Positions 23,358 through 33,553 of a DNA stretch of 64,000 nt are shown here, piece by piece. The DNA lies in NCBI RefSeq assembly GCF_042453785.1, contig NC_091671.1, positions 31,649,001-31,713,000 of the forward strand, in the 5' to 3' direction. Within the stretch, counting starts at the first letter, position 1, and each line of letters begins with the position of its first letter. Made by a program: the position numbers and the translations under genes. The notes under the pieces were generated by a model. It worked only from the letters and a program-made list of their open reading frames with translations. It was not told the DNA's origin and did no database searches. Source of the DNA: Malus domestica (lineage: Eukaryota > Streptophyta > Magnoliopsida > Rosales > Rosaceae).

Positions 23358-23970
23358 AGCGACCGTTTTCGCTACCTAGGATCTATCGTGCAAGAGAACG
23401 GAGAATTAGATAGAGATCTCAACCATAGAATACAAGCTGGATGGATGAAGTGTAAGAGTGCATCCGGCGTGTTGTGTGACTGTCGTATGCCACTGAAGCT
23501 CAAGGGAAAATTTTATAGGACGGCAATAAGGCCAGCGATGTTGTATGACACAGAATGTTGGGCGGTGAAGCATCAACACGTACACAAAATGGGTGTGGCG
23601 GAGATAAGGATGCTTCGTGGGATGTGTGGGCACACGAGAAAGGATAAGATTGAGAATGAGGATATCCGAGGTAAAGTAGGAGTAGCCGAAATTGAAGGAA
23701 AGTTGAGAGAAAATCGGTTCCGATGATTTGGACATGTGCAAAGAAGGCCTACTGACGCTCCGGTTCGAAGATGTGACTACGGGACAGAGGTTCAGGGCCG
23801 AAGGGGTAGAGGAAGACCTAGGAAAACTTTGGAAGAGACTCTAAGAAAAGACTTAGAGTACTTGGATCAAACGGAGGACATGACACAAAACCGAGCGCAA
23901 TGGCGTTCTAAGATTCATATAGCCGACCCCACTTAGTGGGAAAAGACTTTGTTGTTGTTGTTGTTGTTGT
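23358..23970 (+). pseudogene. RTE LINE 3-prime end, copy 2
   Basis: The frame from SDRFRYLGSIVQENGELDRD runs to RENRFR and ends at the TGA at 23724-23726, then resumes as FGHVQRRPTDAPVRRCDYGT to WRSKIHIADPT. The tail is gggaaaagacttt plus about six GTT units (23951-23969). The TGA is at the same codon as in copy 1. Confidence 0.88.
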
Positions 23971-23989
23971 AATTTTTCGTTGCTGCTGT

Positions 23990-25423
23990 CATGGAAGAAA
24001 ATGCCGATAATATCGGCGAAATATCGCCGATATTATCGGTTTTTCGGGTGATGGATATTCTAAGTGGTATCCGAATGTTTTCGGCCAAATATCGCGATAT
24101 TATCGATAATATCACGATATTTTGGAAATATCGGCGAAATTTTTTTGAGTTTGGTGCAATCGGACTCCGAGGCGACGTCGGAGAAGAACGCCGGAGACGG
24201 TGTGCCTATTCCCGGGCCGATTTTGTCCCAAAAACCTTGCAAAAACACGAATTTTAACATCAATTTCACATATAAACTTCAGATTTCACGCATGCATAAA
24301 CGATTCAACATATGTGAAGTCGGTTTAGGGTTTAGGGTTTCAATGGAATCTCACCTGACGAAGACGAAGACGAACCAGATGACTGAACGTGATCCTTGCT
24401 CAGCGGCGCACCGCCAGAGACGACTGAGCCAACTCCGACTTCGCCAGAGCCACGATCAACGGCGAAGGGAGAAGAGAGATCGAGAGATCTCTGTGTGTGT
24501 GTGTGTGTTTGGGATAAGAGAGATCGGAGAAGGGAGAAGAGAGATCGGAGAATGGAGAAGAGAGATCTCCGATCTCTGTGTGTGTGTGTTTGGGAGAAGA
24601 GAGATCTCCGATCTCTGTAGATGGAGGGTGTGTGCGTGTGTGTGTGTGTGGAATGAGGGAGAAGTGTGTGTGTGTGTTATCCGAAAGAAAGAAAAAAATA
24701 CATTGAGGGTGTGTGTGTGTGTGTGTTTGTGGCACACGGTTTGACACATGGTTTTGTATAAAACCATGGTTTTGTGTGTGTGTGTATGGTTATGTGTGTG
24801 TGTGTTATCCGAGAGAGTTTTGGCACATGGTTTTGTATAAAACCATGGTTTTGTGTGTGTGTGTGTGTTATCCGAGAGAAAAAGAAAAAAACTTTGAGGA
24901 TGTGTGTGTGTGGCACACGGTTTTGTATGAAAGAATTGGAAGTGACTTTGCTCAGAAGAACCAAATATTCTGTCAGAGAAGAACCAAAAAATCTGCTTAC
25001 TTTATCTTCTTCTCCACGTGAAGACCAAATTCTGTCAGAGAAGAACCAAAAATGCAATGTATAAAGTGTAAAATATTGTACTAATTCATTATATATAAAT
25101 GATTATGGTGTGTTTAGACTTCTTTCATTAATTACTACATATTTTCTACACTCACAATGTTTGTCAGCTCGCTATATAATCAACTTGATAATGTTAAATC
25201 AATCATGCAATGCATTTCCTTCCAATTTTTTGTGATAAACTAATAGATAATTGACTAAATAAACATCATGCAAAGTTTCAATAAAAATTTCCAAGTTTTT
25301 CTTACAATTTCCGTGGTTTCCATGTAATTTTTATCGATATCGATATTATCCCGATATTTCCATCGATATTTCCGTGTTTTCGGACTACCGATATTTCCGA
25401 TATTACCGATATTTTCTTCCTTG
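23990..25423. mobile_element. non-autonomous hAT element (1434 bp)
   Basis: Terminal inverted repeats of about 27 bp with four mismatches begin CATGGAAGAAAAT on the left and CAAGGAAGAAAAT on the right (reverse complement). The 8-bp sequence gctgctgt is duplicated on both sides (23982-23989 and 25424-25431); UTP11-2 and UTP11-3 have it once at the same intron position. An 8-bp duplication with CA termini fits the hAT superfamily. Subterminal regions are dense in ATATCG-type motifs, which in hAT elements are often transposase-binding repeats. No transposase is encoded. Confidence 0.9.
24322..24950. repeat. GT microsatellites and repeated hairpin inside the hAT element
   Basis: From about 24490 to 24950 there are many (GT)n tracts separated by short phrases such as ttatccgagag and gagatctccgatctctg. 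A perfect palindromic hairpin with arms catggtttt/aaaaccatg occurs at 24747-24768 and again at 24826-24847. At 24326 there are three telomere-like TTTAGGG units before cgaagacgaagacgaa. ORFs read through the GT tracts are artefacts. Confidence 0.8.
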
Positions 25424-26859
25424 GCTGCTGTTATTTGTAATCAGACTAGATATGGTGAAAGACAATTTTCACCATATTTCGGTTCTTTGTTGTCCCTTAT
25501 TATCGACAGAGGTCTGTTTCCATTGTTCTAATTGATTTTGTTATGTATATTTTTCATGTTCATTGAATTGGTTTTTTCATTAGTAGGCATAAGTATCTAG
25601 AGTGATTTTAACCCCTTTTTTCCAAGCAAATACACAACATAAAACACACAAACACAAACACATCTACTGTACATGAACTCGAAGTTTCACATCCACCCTT
25701 ACAGACACTGAAAAGGAATACTGTAACAAATGGGAAGACGCATACAAAAAACTTGATCAATAAATGAAAAGTGTGTTTCTCCTGATCCCATTTTGGACTT
25801 GTATGAAATGTTTTTGATCCTGTTCACTTGAGTATATTTACAAAAACTATTAAGGCCCTGAGAAAGGGGACATAGAAATACAGTGATACAAGGACTATAA
25901 GCGTGCTATTATAAATCTGCGAACTGCTTTCTGTCTGGCCCATGTAGTTATAATAGAGTAGATCCTCATGGCTTCAACTGGGGACACTAGGCTAATTTCT
26001 TAGTGTTATTAATTTTTTCCTGGGAAGACATTATTCTTCAATTCTTTCACATGGGGATAAGACCTATAATGTTATAGAATTCACTTGAGACCACTCCGGG
26101 TGAAAGAGTTCGGAGGGAAATTAGTTTCTTAATTTCACATCATTTGTGTTCCCATTTGCCAAATATGTTTTATCTTGTTTTGCACATTTTAAAAAATATA
26201 TTGTTAATTATTTTTTTGCCAGAAAGGAGGCTAGAGAAATTCAATCACGTTCAAGAAGTGGAAAAATGCCGGTTTCTGAGGACATTCCTGATCATATAAA
26301 AAGGTAGAAACAAAATTTTCGGTGATAGAGGACATATTGAGGAGTTAGGTTTATTCTGGAAGTTTTGGTCTTTTGATTTTCATCAATTTTGCATCAATTA
26401 TGCATTTCTATGCATCGATTATGGTGATAAGATGTTGGCATTATTGATATCTATGAATAATTGTGCAGTGATCCCTTTGCACTTTGCGTGGTTGCATTCT
26501 CAAAGCAATAAGATTACTTTGTGATACCAGGCCATCAATCGTGAAGTGAATAGGACTAGAATGTTTTGTAATAGAGAAAAGGTTCTAAGCAAACCTAGTC
26601 TCTTAATGTTTAGTCTAAAGGCTGCAACTTGGCTTTTATACAGTTATGTGATTGTGATTTGTGATTATGCCAACTGACCTAAAAGAGCATAAACAAATCT
26701 TAATGGTTACAAGTATATGGCAAAAAAAATAAAAAAATTCTCTCGCAAAAGTTGTTCTGTACATTAAGTTATTAACCGGTTTGATAAACAGCTCTTTGCT
26801 GCTATGCCAACTAAAGCCCAACTAAAGCCCTCAGCCTAAAAAGTAGAAAGAAAAGTCGT

Positions 26860-27432
26860 GTCGAAACCCAATTTTACAAATTACATCTGAACACACACCC
26901 AGCAACCGTAGGCCGCCGCACACACAACCACTGCTCACTCCTCCTCAGTTGTAATCAACAATTCTTATACCCTAATAATTTTCTAGGGTTTTAGTCTGCG
27001 TGTTTCGAAGGCCAGTTCTCCATCTAGGGTTTTGCCTGCGCTTTAATTCCACCATCTGAAGAGTAAGGAGGGATTCGAAATTTCATTCGACTGCTCAGGA
27101 ATCCCAATTCTTCATCGTCAAGGTTTGTTTCGCTTTAATCTTTGTTATTGTTATTCATCTTTCAAATTGCTCAACTTTAACAACCTAGTTGCTGCTTAGA
27201 TTTTTAGGGTTTTAATTCAATTCAATTCAATTGTTGTAAGCGACGGGTAAAGATTTAAGCTCTTGGAACTTACCCAAGAATTAATTTCCCTAACTGTTCG
27301 ACATTGTGGTTTATCAAATTTGTTTGAGATGGTTATGAATATTTGTTGTATCTGTAATTCCACAGCTTAAAAAATTCAGCTTTAGTGCTACCTTCGCATT
27401 TAACTTGTGGTGGTTGCTTTGAATTTTTTAGC
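26860..27432 (+). promoter_or_regulatory. UTP11-2 promoter / 5-prime UTR
   Basis: Two telo-box motifs (TAGGGTTT at 26984-26991 and 27025-27032) are followed by a UTR intron from gtcaag|gtttg (27123) to ttttttag|c (27431). Only about 150 bp of native upstream sequence precedes the first telo-box; beyond that lies intron 6 of the truncated UTP11-1. Confidence 0.6.
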
Positions 27433-30293
27433 ATGTCGTCTTTAAGGAACGCCGTTAGCCGACGGGCTCACAAGGAGCGAGCTCAACCGTGAGTGACCAC
27501 ATTCCTTTTGCTGTTGGACTTTCGGATGATGTTTTTTTGCATCAGATGATGGGATTAATGTTTTTGTGTTTTGGGTCCAAATATTTGATAGGGAATCGAG
27601 GAAAAAATTTGGGCTTCTTGAAAAGCATAAGGACTATGTTGAGCGTGCGAAAGCGTATCACAAAAAGGAGGAGACTTTACGGGTAGATTTATGATGGCTT
27701 TGTTGTTTTTCTCCTTGGATTTCGTCATCTATTAATAGTCTGGTAATTTAACTTCCTGATATGGTATACATCTTAGGCTATGTCTCATCTGTCTTTTCAC
27801 TCAACAGATACTGAAGCAGAAAGCCTTCTACAGAAACCCAGATGAGTTCAACTTCAAGATGATCAAGACACGAACTGTTAATGGAGTTCATAAATTAGAG
27901 TAACATAAAACTCTCGTTTGCTCTTCTATATCATGTTTCTTTTTCACACTTGCTGCTCACGTGATATGGATTTTTACTACAGGAGTCAGGCAAACAAGTA
28001 CACTCCAGAAGAGCTCATGCTTATGAAGACCCAAGATATTGGATACATATTTCAGAAAGTGCAGAGTGAGAAAAAGGTTATAAATATATATCATGAAGCT
28101 ATGGTCTACTAGTTGGTTTTATGAATTTAACATGTTGGTTCTAATTATGGTGTTAATTAATGCAGAAAATTGAAAAGTTAAATGCAACGCTGCACTCTCT
28201 TGATAATCGGCCTTCAAGTAGACACGTTTACTTTGCCGAAGACAGGTTTGAGCTTCCTTCACATCTTCTATCCATGGAGAATCTTAATTCTGAATTAATG
28301 GATTTTTTTAATTTGTAATTTTTCGTTGCTGCTGTTATTTGTAATCAGACTGGATATGGTGAAAGACCATTTTCACCATTTTTCGGTTCTTTGTTGTCCC
28401 TTATTATCCACAGAGGTCTGTTTCCATTGTTCTAATTGATTTTGTTATGTATATTTTTCATGTTCATTGAATTGGTTTTTTCATTAGTAGGCATAAGTAT
28501 CTAGAGTGATTTTAACCCTTTTTTCCAAGCAAACACACACAAACACAAACACATATCTACTGTACATGAACCCGAAGTTTCACATCCACCCTTACAGACA
28601 CTGAAAAGGAATACTGTAACAAATGGGAAGACGCATACATAAAACTTGATCAATATGTTTCTCCTGATCCCATTTTGGACTTGTATGAAATGTTTTTCAT
28701 CCTGTTCACTTGAGTATATTTACAAAAACTATTAAGGCCCTGAGAAAGGGGACATAGAAATACAGTGATACAAGGACTATAAGCGTGCTATTATAAATCT
28801 GCGAACTGCTTTCTGTCTGGCCCATGTAGTTATAATAGAGTAGATCCTCATGGCTTCAATTGGGGACACTAGGCTAATTTCTTAGTGTTATTAATTATTT
28901 CCTGGGAAGACATTATTCTTCAATTCTTTCACATGGGGATAAGACCTATAATGTTATAGAATTCACTTGAGACCACTCGGGTGAAAGAGTTGGGAGGGAA
29001 AGTAGTTTCTTAATTTCACACCATTTATGTTCCCATTTGCCAAATATGTTTTATCTTGTTTTGCACATTTAAAAAAATATATTGTTAATTATTTTTTTGC
29101 CAGAGAGGAGGCTAGAGAAATTCAATCACATTCAAGAAGTGGAAAAATGCCGGTTTCTGAGGACATTCCTGATCATATAAAAAGGTAGAAACAAAATTTT
29201 TGGTGATAGAGGACAGATTGAGGAGTTAGGTTTATTCTGGAAGTTTTGGTCTTTTGATTTTCATCAATTTTGCATCAATTATGCATTTCTATGCATCGAT
29301 TATGGTGATAAGATCTTGGCATTATTGCTATCTAAGAATAATTGTGTAGTGATCCCTTTGCACTTTGCGTGGTTGCATTCTCAAAGCAATAAGATTACTT
29401 TGTGATACCAGGCCATCAATCGTGAAGTGAATAGGACTAGAATGTTTCGTAATAGAGAAAAGGTTCTAAGCAAACCTAGTCTTTTAATGTTTAGTCTAAA
29501 GGCTGCAACTTGGCTTTTATACAATTATGTGATTGTGATTTGTGATTATGCCAACTGACCTACAAGAGCATAAACAAATCTTAATGGTTACAAGTATATG
29601 GCAAAAAAAATAAAAAATTGTCTCGCAAAAGTTGTTCTGTGTATTAAGTTATTAACCGGTTTGATAAACAGCTCTTTGCTGCTATGCCTACTAAAGCCCA
29701 ACTTTGCATGGGATAAAGAGCTCTTTGGCAAAATTGAAATTGAAATAAAAACAATAAATTAGAAGTTGGTCTGCGGCCCAACTATTAGGTGCTAGTTGGA
29801 ATTGTATTTCGGTTGAGAATTTCTTTTATGCCGTTTTTTTGTCCCTGAATCCTAGGTAGCTCACTCATGTTAACAAATTCCTGTTATTCTTATGCTACCT
29901 TTCAATTTGTGGAATAATTCTTGCATCTGCCTTCCTGTTTCATTGTCAGCAAGGATTCTTGAAGCGCGATATCATTATTTTGTTTAAGTCTTAAATTGTT
30001 GTCTTCAATGTGCAGGAAAACAGCTGGTTCCTACAGAGAGCTTGAAGCAAGGAGTAACAGAGTCAATGAGTTGGAGAAAATCTATATGGATATGGCAATG
30101 CAGAAGGAATTAAAGGTATTGACATCTAAATTTCTTTGCTCAGTTCTGGGAGTTTGGTTGTCTGTGGATAGTTTTGAATACGTTTCCGTCTAAATTACAG
30201 AAAAAGGGTAAAAAACGCAAACTATGTGAAGATGAGATTGTCTCCCCAACATCCAACCCTGTATTCAAGTGGCGGGCAGAGCGGAAGCGTTAA
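27433..30293 (+). CDS. UTP11: UTP11-2, U3 small nucleolar RNA-associated protein 11
   Basis: Eight exons: 27433-27488, 27592-27682, 27808-27899, 27983-28076, 28166-28245, 29104-29184, 30016-30115 and 30201-30293, total 687 bases, 228 residues plus TAA. All introns are GT-AG. The protein begins MSSLRNAVSRRAHKERAQP, has the family phrases KHKDYVERAKAYHKKEETL, MKTQDIGYIFQKVQSEKK and RHVYFAEDREEARE, and ends in a basic stretch KKGKKRK and FKWRAERKR. UTP11 belongs to the nucleolar small-subunit processome, which acts in 18S rRNA maturation. It differs from UTP11-3 at a few residues (Asn for Thr in KLNATL, His for Cys in QSHSRS). A 3-prime-UTR intron follows. No disabling change is seen. Confidence 0.92.
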
Positions 30294-31417
30294 AAAGGTG
30301 TGTGTTGATCCATTATTAGCTTTTCGGTGCAATGGAAATCACGCACTTAACTCGGTGTGTTTTTGCAGGAATGAGCCTGCTAGTGACATCTAGGCCCTGG
30401 AAAAGAAGAAGTACGGACCTTATGTACCGGAAATTTTGTCATCGTTATTATGTCATCGTTATGAATTTTTAAAGTTGTGAAGTCTGTTGGAGTATGATAT
30501 TTAAACTGAAACTTTCTACCGAGTAGTGACTACTTGATCTCCGACCAAACAGTTGCAAAATCGCCCTTCAATTGAGTGCTAGACAAACAAGGATGGCAGT
30601 GGCGCTTGGGTTTCATCGCGAGTTTATTACATAGGTTCGGAAACAGGACAATCCGACTCGAAAACGATATGGTCAAACATGAATCAGACATGAACCATTA
30701 AAATGAGTTGTCACCCTGGCGGCAGCGTCGAGTGCTTCATTGACATGAACACCTCAACGGTGTGGATTGGCAACCGCGTGAGGGTCAAGACTCCGCAGTC
30801 TTGAGTACTCACGAAACACGAATTGCCATCCCTGGCCATGGCCATAACTAAAAATACATTTTAACGGTTTCACTGTCATGTAAAGTGCAAAAAAATTCAG
30901 GTGAATAAATTTCACTACCATGAGCACAAAGTTATGACAATTCAATAATTGCTAGCAAATACTAACATGCACCAAAGTATTCTGGCATCGGCAATACTTA
31001 GTATGCACCGCAATCCTTGGCCGCAGCCAATAGATCAAATTCAACGGTCAAATGTGTCGACAAGCGCTTGTAAGTACTCAAGAAAAATAGCACAAATGAA
31101 AGAGTGAAACCTGAGAAACAATACAGCATAAGAATCATATGATGCTCAAACTTTGAAGCATTGTCATTAGGTATTTAAACCCACAAATAACACATCCATA
31201 AAAACAACGCAAAAGACATTCCCACAAAAATCTTCTATCTATCAAGAAGCTAGAAGATGATTATATTCACAAACATTACTAACCTACAACCCTAACCCTA
31301 AAACCCAACTACATTTCCAGAAACAGAGACCCCAATAACCTACTTTGACCTACTGGACAGAACTAAATCTGAAATGGAACATATTAGTCCGGCAACGATC
31401 GTCATTTTGTTTTGAAT
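30294..31417. other. UTP11-2 3-prime UTR and spacer to H2A fragment
   Basis: A 3-prime-UTR intron lies at about 30299-30368. The rest matches the spacer 36911-37860 of block C except for an extra stretch of about 170 bp near 30900-31060. A two-unit ccctaaccctaa motif lies at about 31290. No gene is seen. Confidence 0.6.
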
Positions 31418-31636
31418 CTAAGAGTCATCATCACCACCGACGTTCTAGGAGGAGGCACCGGTCTTCTTTGGGAGCAGAAGATTGTGAATGTTGGGCATCA
31501 CACCACCATTTGCAATTGTCACATCCCCAAGAAGCTTGCTGAGCTCCTCGTCATTCCGCACAGCGAGCTGAATGTGGTGCGGCACAATGCGAGTTTTCTT
31601 GTTGTCTCTTGCTGCATTGCCAGCCAATTCCAGAAC
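31418..31636 (-). pseudogene. histone H2A exon-2 pseudogene
   Basis: This matches exon 2 of the complete H2A gene at 37861-38079, from [15 protein letters not shown] to the C-terminus. Exon 1 is missing: the intron is cut at about 31787 and joined to copia leader sequence. A Lys codon near the end is changed to TAG after KTGASS, and Arg is changed to His in [12 protein letters not shown]. It has no promoter or start codon of its own. Confidence 0.92.
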
Positions 31637-31786
31637 CTGTAAAATCAACCAAATTGAAACAACATTAGAATCAAAACCCGAATTTGAAAGTTGAAAATCA
31701 ATTCAGTTGCAGAATCATAACTTCACCAAAGAAAATATCCCAGTTTCAAAAGTCGCACAAACCCTAACTACAATAACATCTAAATT

Positions 31787-32489
31787 GCGATAAAATTTAA
31801 ATATGCAGAGCAGGGTGGATGATTATTGCACACCACCTAAAATTGCAATAAAATTAAATAGCAGGCAAATTTAAATATGCAGGATATGATGTGCGATTAT
31901 AGCGCTCCACTTAAAATTTGCAGTAAAATTAGATCTGCAGTCCAAGATAGGCGATGATACCGCACCATCTTGGATTGCATAAATAAACACTGGGTTAGTA
32001 GTCAAGAGTTACACCAAATAAGAAATCAAAGATATAAGTTATTGTTAGGTTGAGAACTAGAAGTAAACATGGTGAAAACAGTTCTTCGCGAGGGTATATC
32101 CAACAATTGAGGCAGAGGAGGAAGAAGAATAATAAAAACCTTAGAGGAAACATTTTTTTTTCTTTCGATGAAGGGAAATGAGAAATGATTATAGAGTCGT
32201 GCTGATAATGTATTATAAATAGGCAAAAGTTAGAGAGATAACCTTTGCTAGGGACATGAGCAAGGTTGTTGCAATATATTACAGTAACACAAAATAATTG
32301 CAGATAGGAGAGAAATAGGAGGATACTGAAAATATTTGAACTTTTCTTTCTTTCTCACTCTATATATTTTTGAACACTCGTAATGCTCTATTTATTGAGC
32401 AAATACTTTGAAAGCAAACAAATTATACTATTAAGCTTGTGAAAAATTTACTGTATGCATATGGGCATACATACCCTCTATTTACAACA
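31787..32489 (-). mobile_element. copia-1-type fragment: leader part plus 5-prime LTR
   Basis: It matches copia-1 from about 14970 to 15685, including three leader hairpins (31812-31838, about 31882-31909 and 31942-31973) and an LTR at 32211-32489. It continues without break into sequence that also flanks copia-1 (ttataatgtttttcaaat). So it is part of a duplicated block and not a separate insertion. Confidence 0.88.
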
Positions 32490-32739
32490 TTATAATGTTT
32501 TTCAAATAAAAAGTAAAAAATAATGTGTGGACATGAATTCCGTCCAATTAGCTTAAAATGTATTTTTCTTTCATATCGTAAATTAATTTAATTTATTATC
32601 ACCCTTAGCCTAAAAAGTAGAAAGAAAAGTCGTGTGGAAACCCAATTTTACAAATTACATCTGAACACAAACCCAGCAGCCGTAGGCCGCTGCACACACA
32701 ACCACTGCTCACTCCTCCTTAGTTGTAATCAACAATTCT

Positions 32740-33553
32740 AGGGGTGGAAAAAATTCCCAAAATTCCCAAACCAAACCAAAAAAATACCGATCCCAAACCA
32801 AAAATGTCCCAAACCGATTTTCCCAAAATTTCAGTATTCCCATACCGAAAAAATACCGAAATTTCGGTATGGGAATCGGGATTGCCTTTCCAATATTTCG
32901 GTATTCCCATACCGAACCGAAAATATATATTTTTAATTATTTTATATATATATATAGATAATAATATATATTGTTTTTTTTAATTATAGTTAGAGTTAAT
33001 TTGAACCGTTGGATTGCTTCAAATTAATCCATGCCATCCATTCCTTGTTAGGTTTCTCCCAGTCTAGTTTGATTTCTGATTTCTCACTCAGCCTTCCAAC
33101 ACCGACAGCCTTCCTTCGAATCGTCTCTGACTCTCCAGCCGCCCAGCCTTCCTTCACGAATCACCACCCAGCCACCGCCACGCCAAAGCATCAAAGACTG
33201 AACTCTCCAGCCTTCCTTCACGAATCGTCTCCGACTCTTGCGATCTCTCTCTCACGGACAGAACTCTCGATCTAGCACCGAGTCCGAGTCTCACTCTCAC
33301 CCCAAAATAGGTAACTAATTTAGTGTTTTGAAATCTAATTTCTGACACTCATCCAAAGTAGGGATTGTTGAAGGGCTCGAGGCCGGTTATAGACCCGCTG
33401 ATGGCCTAATTTATTCATGCCGTTGGCAATTTTTTTTGTTTGTGTGTTAATAACTTATACATTTCTTCCATCTTCATCTGTTAGTTAGTAGTCATTCAAT
33501 AATTAAAATGATGTTTGATTGAGTTTGTCGTATTCTTTTTTAAAAATCGTTTC
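32740..33553. mobile_element. 814-bp insertion in the UTP11-3 upstream region
   Basis: Blocks A and B read aacaattcttataccc at this point. Block C has the insertion between aacaattct and tataccc, flanked by ttct on both sides. The left end starts aggggtggaaaaaattccc and contains repeated ataccgaaatttcggtat-type inverted motifs. The right half looks like unrelated 5-prime-UTR-type sequence with CT-rich stretches. No matching inverted terminus is visible at the right end, so the class is open; a truncated hAT-type element is one option. Confidence 0.7.

Larger units (their letters stand above)
17224..23970 (+). mobile_element. composite insertion in UTP11-1 intron 5: 5-prime-inverted RTE LINE plus chimera copy 2
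   Basis: The left edge sits just after the intron-5 donor. The right edge is a (GTT)n run directly followed by intron sequence aatttttcgttgctgctg. Relative to copies 2 and 3 about 60 bp of intron is missing between the edges, so the insertion replaced a short target segment. Inside are an inverted RTE 5-prime part (17224-about 18625), a forward RTE RT part (about 18630-19553), a Tat-like segment with antisense ORF and tandem repeats (about 19554-23357), and a second RTE 3-prime end (about 23358-23970). Confidence 0.85.
16403..26303 (+). pseudogene. UTP11: UTP11-1, 3-prime-truncated U3 snoRNP-associated protein 11 gene
   Basis: Exons 1-6 are recognisable at 16403-16458, 16562-16652, 16778-16869, 16953-17046, 17136-17215 and 26223-26303. 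Exons 7 and 8, about 64 codons ending AERKR in the other copies, are missing because block B begins inside intron 6. Intron 5 is about 9 kb here, from the 6.75-kb LINE/chimera insertion and the 1.43-kb hAT element; it is about 0.86 kb in copies 2 and 3. The splice sites of all six exons look usable and no stop falls inside them, but unique changes occur, for example Arg to Ile in FYINPDEF, Ile to Phe in KFEKL and Glu to Lys at the exon-6 start. The gene is judged non-functional by truncation. Confidence 0.9.
15691..26823 (+). repeat. segmental duplication block A (UTP11-1)
   Basis: The UTP11 promoter, 5-prime UTR, exons 1-6 and most of intron 6 match blocks B and C except for two large insertions. 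Similarity stops in intron 6 after phrase aaagcccaact at 26823, where block B upstream sequence starts. Confidence 0.85.
26828..31786 (+). repeat. segmental duplication block B (UTP11-2 and H2A exon 2)
   Basis: It starts at gccctcagcctaaaaag, matching block A at about 15797, and ends in the H2A intron at phrase catctaaattg (about 31787). It contains complete UTP11-2 and only exon 2 of H2A. Confidence 0.85.

Noticed and set aside
24064..25064. Several overlapping ORFs of 70-226 codons on both strands with CVCVCV or HTHTHT runs
   Set aside because: They are reading frames through GT microsatellites in the hAT element; composition is entirely repeat-driven.
31280..31300. Telomere-like ccctaaccctaa (also near 37732, and TTTAGGG units at 24326)
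   Set aside because: Only two or three units each; not a telomere or clear interstitial telomeric array.
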